From: Clostridiales bacterium
Lineage (GTDB): Bacteria; Bacillota; Clostridia; Lachnospirales; Lachnospiraceae
Direction: 5' to 3'
Length of the DNA stretch: 11,718 nucleotides
Assembly: GCA_018366495.1 (NCBI GenBank)
Contig: JAGZHZ010000045.1
Span: forward strand, 1-11,718
Each line of letters begins with the position of its first letter. The stretch's first letter is position 1. Positions 6,240 through 11,718 of this stretch are shown here, piece by piece. The notes under the pieces are model-generated. The model was not told where the DNA came from. It searched no databases and saw only the letters and a program-made list of their open reading frames with translations. The position numbers and the translations under genes are program-made.

Positions 6240-7652
6240 ATGTCTGAACAAGCAAAAAAACCTATTAAGATTACTGAGACAATCTTACGAGATGCGCATC
6301 AGTCTCTGATTGCAACAAGAATGACGACAGAGCAGATGCTGCCGATCGTAGAGAAAATGGATAAAGTCGGATATCATTCTGTAGAATGCTGGGGCGGAGC
6401 TACATTTGATGCGTCTCTGCGTTTCCTGCATGAAGATCCATGGGAGAGACTTCGTAAATTCCGTGATGGATTTAAAAATACAAAGTTACAGATGCTGTTC
6501 CGTGGACAGAATATTCTGGGATATCGTCCATATGCAGATGATGTAGTAGAATATTTTGTACAGAAATCGGTTGCAAATGGAATTGATATCATCCGTATCT
6601 TTGACTGCCTGAATGATTTGAGAAACTTGCAGACAGCTGTAAATGCAGCAAACAAGGAAAAAGCACATGCTCAGGTAGCCCTTTCCTATACATTAGGAGA
6701 TGCTTATACACTGGACTACTGGACAAAAATTGCAAAACAGATCGAAGAGATGGGAGCAAGTTCTATCTGTATCAAAGATATGGCAGGTCTTCTTCTGCCA
6801 TATAAGGCAACAGAACTTGTGACAGCTTTAAAGAAAGCGGTTAAGATTCCGATTCAGCTGCACACACACTACACATCAGGTGTTGCTTCCATGACTTACT
6901 TAAAAGCAGTGGAAGCAGGCGTCGATGTCATTGACACAGCAATGTCCCCATTTGCACTTGGAACATCACAGCCTGCAACTGAAGTTATGGTTGAGACATT
7001 TAAAGGAACGCCATATGATACAGGATATGATCAGAAACTTCTTTCTGAGATCGCAGATTATTTCCGTCCGATCAGAGACGAGGCTCTGGAGTCCGGTCTT
7101 TTGAATCCAAAGAACCTGGGTGTCAACATCAAGACACTTCTGTATCAGGTACCAGGCGGTATGCTTTCCAACTTGACTTCTCAGTTAAAAGAGCAGCACG
7201 CAGAAGAGAAATTCTACGATGTTCTGGAAGAAGTTCCAAGAGTAAGAAAAGATCTTGGAGAACCGCCGCTGGTTACACCATCTTCACAGATTGTCGGTAC
7301 ACAGGCTGTATTCAACGTCCTGATGGGCGAACGCTACAAGATGGTGACAAAGGAGACAAAAGATGTTCTTGCCGGAAAATATGGAGCAACGGTAAAACCA
7401 TTCGATCCGGAAGTACAGAAAAAATGTATCGGAGATATCAAACCGATTACATGCCGCCCAGCCGATCTGCTGGATAATGAGCTGGATAAACTGGAGAGTG
7501 AGATGGCACAGTGGAAAGAGCAGGATGAAGACGTATTAACATACGCTTTATTCCCACAGGTTGCTGTTGACTTCTTTAAATACAGACAGGCACAGGAGAC
7601 AAAAGTAGATCCTGCTGTCGCAGATGCTAAAAATAAGGCATATCCAGTCTAA
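6240..7652 (+). CDS. Pyruvate/oxaloacetate carboxyltransferase (OadA/PycB/5S-type) without biotin domain
   Basis: A 470-residue HMGL-like TIM barrel plus PYC/OADA conserved domain, which transfers carboxyl between oxaloacetate/pyruvate and biotin. The metal site is visible as RDAHQS at 17-22 (D18) and HTHYTSG at 208-214 (H208, H210). K179 in CIKDMAG is the Lys expected to be carboxylated. The barrel spans about 10-300 and the C-terminal domain about 310-450. It stops at KNKAYPV without the linker and biotinyl domain that end full-length OadA (about 590 residues); the separate carrier at 4673 supplies that function. In size and domain content it matches the 5S subunit of propionibacterial transcarboxylase. 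It is last in the operon, with RBS GGAGGT at 6228-6233, and is followed by a hairpin. Confidence 0.93.
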   Translation: MSEQAKKPIKITETILRDAHQSLIATRMTTEQMLPIVEKMDKVGYHSVECWGGATFDASLRFLHEDPWERLRKFRDGFKNTKLQMLFRGQNILGYRPYADDVVEYFVQKSVANGIDIIRIFDCLNDLRNLQTAVNAANKEKAHAQVALSYTLGDAYTLDYWTKIAKQIEEMGASSICIKDMAGLLLPYKATELVTALKKAVKIPIQLHTHYTSGVASMTYLKAVEAGVDVIDTAMSPFALGTSQPATEVMVETFKGTPYDTGYDQKLLSEIADYFRPIRDEALESGLLNPKNLGVNIKTLLYQVPGGMLSNLTSQLKEQHAEEKFYDVLEEVPRVRKDLGEPPLVTPSSQIVGTQAVFNVLMGERYKMVTKETKDVLAGKYGATVKPFDPEVQKKCIGDIKPITCRPADLLDNELDKLESEMAQWKEQDEDVLTYALFPQVAVDFFKYRQAQETKVDPAVADAKNKAYPV

Positions 7653-7673
7653 AAAATAAAGAGAAAATTAGAC

Positions 7674-7727
7674 AGGCTGCCGCACTGATCGTCTTGCCAA
7701 GGCAAGGGGAGAGGGCGGCAGCCTTTT
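7674..7727 (+). terminator. GC-rich nested hairpin, probable terminator of the decarboxylase operon
   Basis: A perfect 10-bp outer stem (AGGCTGCCGC 7674-7683 with GCGGCAGCCT 7715-7724) encloses a second 6-bp hairpin (CTTGCC 7693-7698 with GGCAAG 7701-7706). The T-run is only four bases (7724-7727), so termination may be partial. Because I see no convincing promoter between it and the flavoprotein gene at 7751, some readthrough into that gene is plausible. Confidence 0.6.
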
Positions 7728-7740
7728 CTAAAACAGAGCA

Positions 7741-7746
7741 GGAGAG
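7741..7746 (+). promoter_or_regulatory. RBS that sets the flavoprotein start
   Basis: GGAGAG, 4 nt before the ATG at 7751. The alternative in-frame TTG at 7694 lies inside the terminator hairpin and has no RBS. Starting at 7751 places the Rossmann strand (KVIVIGGG) at residue 3, as in relatives. Confidence 0.75.
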
Positions 7747-7750
7747 TGAA

Positions 7751-8983
7751 ATGGGAAAAGTAATCGTAATTGGCGGCGGAGCAGCAGGAATGTTTGCAGC
7801 AGCAATCGCAGCCGGTCAGGGACATACAGTAGAACTGTTTGAGAAAAATGAAAAGCTGGGAAAAAAATTGTTTATCACAGGAAAAGGGAGATGTAATCTC
7901 ACAAATGCCTGTGACATGGAGGAACTGTTTGAGAGCGTCTGCACAAATGTAAAATTTTTATACAGCGCTTTTTACGGATTTACAAATCAAGATGCCATGC
8001 AATTTTTTGAGGAGGCAGGACTTCGGATGAAGACAGAACGCGGAAATCGTGTATTTCCGGCGAGTGATCATTCTTCTGACGTGATCGGAGTTCTGGAGAA
8101 AAAAATGAGACAGAACGGCGTAAAAATTTATCTTAACACAAAAGTAGAGAATCTTTTGGTTGAAGATGGACGCTGTATCGGGATCTGTCTGGAGAAAGAG
8201 AAAAAAATCTTTGCAGATCGTGTGATTGTTGCTACAGGTGGGCTTTCTTATCCTTCTACAGGCTCTACAGGGGACGGATATCGATTTGCACAATCATGCG
8301 GCCATAAAGTGACGGAACTGATGCCGTCTCTTGTTCCATTCAATGTAAGGGAAAGCTGGGCAAAGGAACTTCAGGGACTTTCACTGAAAAATATTGCGAT
8401 TCAGATCCGAGATGGAAAAAAGAAATTGTATGAGGACTTTGGAGAGATGATGTTTACCCATTTTGGAGTGACAGGTCCTGTGATTTTGAGTGCAAGCGGA
8501 AGAATCGGAAAGAAACTGCGTCAAAAAGAACTGACCATGAGTATTGATCTGAAACCAGCCTTGAATGAAGAACAGCTGGATAAAAGGCTGCTTCGCGAAT
8601 TTGAAGAAGGACAGAAGAAACAGTTTAAAAATATACTGGGAAATCTGTTTCCAGCAAAATTGATTCCTGTCATGATTAAATTATCAGAAATTTCACCTGA
8701 AAAACGGGTAAATGAAATTTCCAGAGAAGAAAGACAGTATTTTTTACACAAAATAAAATATTTAGAGTTGACCTTGACAGGGCTTAGAGATTATAATGAA
8801 GCTATTATTACAAAAGGAGGAATTCAGGTAAAGGAAATCAATCCGACCACGATGGAGTCAAAACTGGTGAAAAACCTATATTTCATCGGGGAAGTGCTTG
8901 ATCTGGATGCAGTCACAGGAGGATTTAATCTCCAGATTGCATGGTCTACAGCATATGCAGCTGCGATGAACCTTTGCCTGTAA
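7751..8983 (+). CDS. FAD-dependent oxidoreductase, BaiN/HI0933 (YhiN) family
   Basis: A 410-residue flavoprotein. The FAD-binding Rossmann motif GGGAAG is at 8-13, with an acidic strand end at VELFEKNE. The family signature GKGRCNLTN is at 44-52, ATGGLSYPSTGSTGDG begins at 161, MMFTHFGVTGPVILSASG lies mid-protein, and the C-terminal FAD-contact segment GEVLDLDAVTGGFNLQIAWSTA starts at 380. These together are diagnostic of the HI0933-like family. Members are widespread; one characterised clostridial relative (BaiN) reduces bile-acid intermediates, but most have no known substrate, and bile-acid activity should not be assumed here. Length is typical. The gene directly precedes cmk (23-nt gap) and likely shares a transcript with cmk-ispH-S1. 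No promoter of its own is evident. Confidence 0.9.
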   Translation: MGKVIVIGGGAAGMFAAAIAAGQGHTVELFEKNEKLGKKLFITGKGRCNLTNACDMEELFESVCTNVKFLYSAFYGFTNQDAMQFFEEAGLRMKTERGNRVFPASDHSSDVIGVLEKKMRQNGVKIYLNTKVENLLVEDGRCIGICLEKEKKIFADRVIVATGGLSYPSTGSTGDGYRFAQSCGHKVTELMPSLVPFNVRESWAKELQGLSLKNIAIQIRDGKKKLYEDFGEMMFTHFGVTGPVILSASGRIGKKLRQKELTMSIDLKPALNEEQLDKRLLREFEEGQKKQFKNILGNLFPAKLIPVMIKLSEISPEKRVNEISREERQYFLHKIKYLELTLTGLRDYNEAIITKGGIQVKEINPTTMESKLVKNLYFIGEVLDLDAVTGGFNLQIAWSTAYAAAMNLCL

Positions 8984-9006
8984 TCCTCAGAACGGGAGGA
9001 GAACGT

Positions 9007-9681
9007 ATGGGGTTTAATATTGCAGTTGACGGACCGGCAGGGGCTGGAAAAAGTACGATTGCGAAAAGAGCAGCGCAGGAACTTTCTTTTATCTATGTAG
9101 ATACGGGAGCAATGTACCGTGCGATAGCGCTTTATTTTCTGAGACATCATGTGTGTGTGGAGCATTCGGAAGAGGTAGAGAAAGCATGTGATCAGATTCA
9201 GATTGAAATTCGATATGAGAATCAGGAGCAGCAAGTTTTTTTGAATGGAGAAAATGTGACTGCTTTTCTCCGAACAGAGGAAGTTGGAAACATGGCATCG
9301 GTTTCCTCGGCAAAACCTGCTGTGCGGGCTAAACTGCTGGATTTGCAGAGGGAGATCGCACAAAAGGAAGATGTCCTGATGGATGGAAGAGATATTGCAA
9401 GCAACGTGCTGCCAGGGGCAGAACTGAAGATCTATCTGACAGCAAGCGTGCAGACGAGAGCTGAGAGAAGATATCAGGAATTAAAAGAAAAAGGGACGCT
9501 CTGCAATCTTGAGGAGATTAAAAAAGATATTGAAGAGCGGGATTATCGAGACATGAACAGAGATGTCTCACCTCTTGTAAAAACAGAGGATGCTGTCTTG
9601 ATTGACTCGTCGAATATGACGATAGATCAGGTTGTTGAGCAGATTTTAAAGCTGTATCAGGAACGCAGAAATAGCCTGTAG
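9007..9681 (+). CDS. cmk: Cytidylate kinase
   Basis: A 224-residue NMP kinase that phosphorylates CMP and dCMP in the cytoplasm. The P-loop GPAGAGKST is at 9-17, DTGAMYRA (nucleotide-binding segment) at 32-39 and DGRDI at 126-130. The C-terminal RDYRDMNRDVSPL...DAVLIDSS pattern matches the LID and final strand of bacterial Cmk. Length equals the family norm. The start is fixed by GGGAGG at 8994-8999 with a 7-nt spacer. The open frame extends upstream to 8941 but only over the end of the preceding gene. The cmk-ispH-S1 order is common in Clostridia, so this call is also supported by context. Confidence 0.97.
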   Translation: MGFNIAVDGPAGAGKSTIAKRAAQELSFIYVDTGAMYRAIALYFLRHHVCVEHSEEVEKACDQIQIEIRYENQEQQVFLNGENVTAFLRTEEVGNMASVSSAKPAVRAKLLDLQREIAQKEDVLMDGRDIASNVLPGAELKIYLTASVQTRAERRYQELKEKGTLCNLEEIKKDIEERDYRDMNRDVSPLVKTEDAVLIDSSNMTIDQVVEQILKLYQERRNSL

Positions 9682-9693
9682 ACGGAGGAGACG

Positions 9694-10542
9694 ATGAGAA
9701 AAGTAATGGTTGCCAAAACGGCAGGATTTTGCTTTGGTGTCCGCCGGGCAGTGGAAAAAGTTTACGAACAGGTAAAAGAAGGAAAACATCCGATCTATAC
9801 ATATGGACCGATTATTCACAATGAGACGGTGGTAGAGGATCTTGAAAAAAAAGGCGTACAGGTGATACAGACAAGGCGCGAATTAGAAGAACTGATGGAG
9901 GGCACAGTTGTGATCCGCTCTCACGGTGTGGAAAAAGAGATTTATGACAGAATTTTACAGAAAAATCTAAGCCTTATAGATGCAACATGTCCATATGTCA
10001 AAAAAATCCACAAAATTGTGGAACGTGAAAGTCAGAAAGGATCGAAGATTGTGATTATCGGAAATCCGGAACACCCTGAAGTGCAGGGAATTAAAGGATG
10101 GTCAAAAACACCTGTGACTGTGATTGAATCAGAAGAAGAGGCAGAAAAATTTCAGCATTTAGGTGAAAATCAAATCTGTATTGTCAGTCAGACGACATTT
10201 AATTACAATAAATTTAATAAACTTGTTGAAATTATTTCTAAAAAGCGTTATGATATAATTGTTTTAAATACGATCTGTAGTGCAACAGAAGAACGACAAA
10301 CTGAAGCAGGGAAGATTGCTGCACAGGCTGACTGCATGATTGTGATTGGCGGGAAGCACAGTTCTAACACACAGAAGTTATTTGAAATTTGTAAAAAGGA
10401 ATGTGAAAATACTTACTATATACAGACACTCGATGATTTGGATGCTACATCTTTGCCGTCCATGGGTTGCGTAGGTATTACCGCAGGGGCTTCCACCCCA
10501 AATAATATAATTGAGGAGGTTCAAAAGAAATGTCAGATTTAA
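9694..10542 (+). CDS. ispH: 4-hydroxy-3-methylbut-2-enyl diphosphate reductase (LytB)
   Basis: A 282-residue Fe-S enzyme for the last step of the MEP isoprenoid pathway, making IPP and DMAPP from HMBPP. The three cluster cysteines are C13 (AGFCFGVRRAV), C99 (DATCPYV) and C195 (NTICSATEERQ). Substrate-site segments are present: IIHNETVV, IRSHGV, GNPEHPEVQGIKGW and the C-terminal GASTPNNIIEEV. The RBS GGAGGAG at 9684-9690 lies 12 nt or less after cmk. The stop codon lies 13 nt inside the downstream S1 gene. In several Clostridia ispH and the S1 gene are fused into one polypeptide; here they are separate but overlapping. Confidence 0.97.
   Translation: MRKVMVAKTAGFCFGVRRAVEKVYEQVKEGKHPIYTYGPIIHNETVVEDLEKKGVQVIQTRRELEELMEGTVVIRSHGVEKEIYDRILQKNLSLIDATCPYVKKIHKIVERESQKGSKIVIIGNPEHPEVQGIKGWSKTPVTVIESEEEAEKFQHLGENQICIVSQTTFNYNKFNKLVEIISKKRYDIIVLNTICSATEERQTEAGKIAAQADCMIVIGGKHSSNTQKLFEICKKECENTYYIQTLDDLDATSLPSMGCVGITAGASTPNNIIEEVQKKCQI
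10251..10259 (+). promoter_or_regulatory. Possible internal extended -10 promoter in ispH, ahead of the S1 gene
   Basis: TGA-TATAAT (10251-10259) is a perfect extended -10 within the ispH coding sequence, in a locally AT-rich stretch. The -35 position 17 bases upstream (ATTATT) is poor. TTGAAA at 10226-10231 is too far (22 bases). If active it would give the S1 gene an extra transcript with a leader of about 265 nt. Confidence 0.35.
10513..10520 (+). promoter_or_regulatory. S1-gene RBS located inside ispH
   Basis: GAGGAGGT with a 9-nt spacer to the ATG at 10530. The site encodes the EEV of ispH's ending. Ribosomes finishing ispH pass over it and stop 10 nt after the new start codon, an arrangement expected to couple translation of the two genes. 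Confidence 0.85.
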
Positions 10543-11609
10543 GCTTTGAACAAATGCTTGAGGAATCATTAAAAACAATTCATAATGGAGAGGTTGTAGA
10601 GGGTACAGTTATCGATGTAAAAGATGATGAGATTATCTTAAATATAGGCTACAAAGCAGACGGTATCATTACAAAAAGTGAATACACAAATGATTCAAAT
10701 GTAAAACTTTCCGATCTTGTAAAAGTAAATGACAAGATGGAAGCAAAAGTACTGAAAGTAAACGACGGAGAAGGACAGGTATCTCTGTCATACAAACGTC
10801 TGGCTACAGAAAAAGGAAATAAGAGACTGGAAGAAGCATTCAACAATCACGAAGTGCTGAAAGCAACTGTTACTCAGGTGCTGGATGGCGGTCTGAGCGT
10901 TGTTGTGGATGAGTCAAGAGTATTCATTCCAGCAAGTCTCGTTTCCGACACATATGAAAAAAATCTTGGAAAATATGCAGGACAGGAAATCGAATTTGTG
11001 ATCAGCGAGTTCAATCCAAAGAGAAGAAGAATCATCGGTGACCGCAAACAGTTACTGGTTGCAAAAAAAGCAGAAATGCAGAAAGAATTATTCGAGAGAA
11101 TCCATGTAGGTGATGTTGTAACAGGTGTGATCAAGAATGTAACAGATTTCGGTGCATTTATTGATTTAGGAGGAGCAGACGGACTGCTTCACATCTCTGA
11201 AATGTCATGGGGACGCGTGGAGAATCCAAAGAAAATCTTCAAAGTTGGCGAAGAATTATCTGTTTTAATCAAAGACATCAGTGGAGATAAGATTGCTCTG
11301 AGTCTGAAATTTGAAGACCAGAATCCATGGCTGACAGCTGCTGAAAAATATGCAGTGGGCAATGTGGTAAGCGGAAAAGTTGCAAGAATGACAGATTTCG
11401 GCGCTTTCGTAGAACTGGAAGCAGGTGTGGATGCACTGCTTCATGTATCTCAGATCTCCAGCGAACATGTGGAAAAACCATCTGATGTTCTGAAGATTGG
11501 TCAGGAAGTTACAGCAAAAGTTGTGGACTTCAATGAAGAAGACAAAAAGATCAGCTTAAGTGTAAAAGCATTGGAAACAAAGGCTGCTGCACCTGCTGAA
11601 GAAGAATAA
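10530..11609 (+). CDS. rpsA: Ribosomal protein S1-like protein with four S1 domains
   Basis: A 359-residue RNA-binding protein with four OB-fold S1 domains at about residues 20-89, 107-174, 193-261 and 276-347. The third and fourth carry the textbook DFGAF(I/V)(D/E)L...GLLH(I/V)S signature (TDFGAFIDLGGADGLLHIS and TDFGAFVELEAGVDALLHVS). The first (YKADGIITKSEY) and second (SRVFIPASLV) are diverged, as usual. E. coli S1 has six domains; four is the common Firmicutes form, and its role in translation initiation there is less certain than in enterobacteria. The protein ends in a short Ala/Glu tail. The ATG at 10530 overlaps the end of ispH by 13 nt in another frame. The gene is followed by a strong terminator. 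Confidence 0.93.
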   Translation: MSDLSFEQMLEESLKTIHNGEVVEGTVIDVKDDEIILNIGYKADGIITKSEYTNDSNVKLSDLVKVNDKMEAKVLKVNDGEGQVSLSYKRLATEKGNKRLEEAFNNHEVLKATVTQVLDGGLSVVVDESRVFIPASLVSDTYEKNLGKYAGQEIEFVISEFNPKRRRIIGDRKQLLVAKKAEMQKELFERIHVGDVVTGVIKNVTDFGAFIDLGGADGLLHISEMSWGRVENPKKIFKVGEELSVLIKDISGDKIALSLKFEDQNPWLTAAEKYAVGNVVSGKVARMTDFGAFVELEAGVDALLHVSQISSEHVEKPSDVLKIGQEVTAKVVDFNEEDKKISLSVKALETKAAAPAEEE

Positions 11610-11625
11610 GAATATCATTGAAAAG

Positions 11626-11670
11626 GGGATGTGAAAAAACTCGATTGAGTTTTTTCACATCCCTCTTTTT
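11626..11670 (+). terminator. Strong intrinsic terminator of the cmk-ispH-rpsA operon
   Basis: A perfect 17-bp stem (11626-11642 with 11647-11663) closed by a GATT tetraloop. A possible extra G-U pair lies at its base, and TCTTTTT follows at 11664-11670. It begins 16 nt after the S1 stop codon. Confidence 0.95.
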
Positions 11671-11698
11671 GCTTTTGTTGTGTATAAATTGCTAGAAT
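11669..11698 (+). promoter_or_regulatory. Possible promoter for a gene beyond the window
   Basis: TAGAAT at 11693-11698 is preceded by TG at 11690-11691, giving an extended -10. TTGCTT at 11669-11674 is 18 bases upstream as a weak -35. It overlaps the terminator T-run. No downstream gene is visible to support it. Confidence 0.3.
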
Positions 11699-11718
11699 CA
11701 TACGCTGAAAAGGCGCAC

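Noticed and set aside
7694..7750. Upstream TTG start extending the flavoprotein by 19 residues
   Set aside because: It begins inside the terminator hairpin without an RBS, and the Rossmann fold starts at the ATG at 7751.
11671..11718. Start of a further gene at the right edge
   Set aside because: There is no RBS and start codon pair and no readable frame; only a weak promoter-like element can be supported.

Overview
The window looks like chromosomal backbone of a low-to-moderate-GC anaerobic Clostridia member. Lachnospiraceae is the likeliest family (gut genera such as Blautia, Mediterraneibacter or Dorea); this is inferred from protein style and gene order, not from a marker comparison. Ribosome binding sites are strong GGAGG types, promoters look sigma-A-like, and all nine genes lie on the + strand. 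I see no phage, insertion sequence, CRISPR array, tRNA or rRNA.

Region 1 (1-2258): the 3' end of a D-alanyl-D-alanine carboxypeptidase gene (DacF/PBP5 type, cut by the window edge). It is followed by a separately promoted gene for a PurF-like protein. That protein keeps the phosphoribosyltransferase PRPP motif and four candidate Fe-S cysteines but has lost the N-terminal glutaminase nucleophile and other glutaminase residues. A clear intrinsic terminator closes this unit.

Region 2 (2292-7727): a five-gene operon with its own sigma-A-type promoter. It encodes a 12S/MmdA-like acyl-CoA carboxyltransferase, an OadG-like membrane subunit with an unusual extracytoplasmic domain, a small biotin carrier with an Ala-Pro-Lys linker, the OadB-type Na+-pumping membrane decarboxylase, and a 5S/OadA-type pyruvate/oxaloacetate carboxyltransferase. 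One biotin carrier could therefore serve two soluble carboxyltransferases and one Na+ pump, merging the logic of propionibacterial transcarboxylase with that of the Na+-translocating decarboxylases. A GC-rich nested hairpin follows.

Region 3 (7741-11670): a housekeeping cluster with a BaiN/HI0933-type flavoprotein, cytidylate kinase (cmk), HMBPP reductase (ispH) and a four-domain ribosomal S1-like protein. The last two overlap by 13 nt, with the S1 ribosome binding site inside ispH. A perfect 17-bp hairpin terminator ends the cluster. The last 48 bases hold only a possible promoter for a gene beyond the window.

The best candidates for unusual biology are the five-gene carboxyl-transfer/Na+ pump operon with its modified OadG, and the glutaminase-dead PurF paralogue. 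Both assignments rest on motifs read by eye; no database search was possible.
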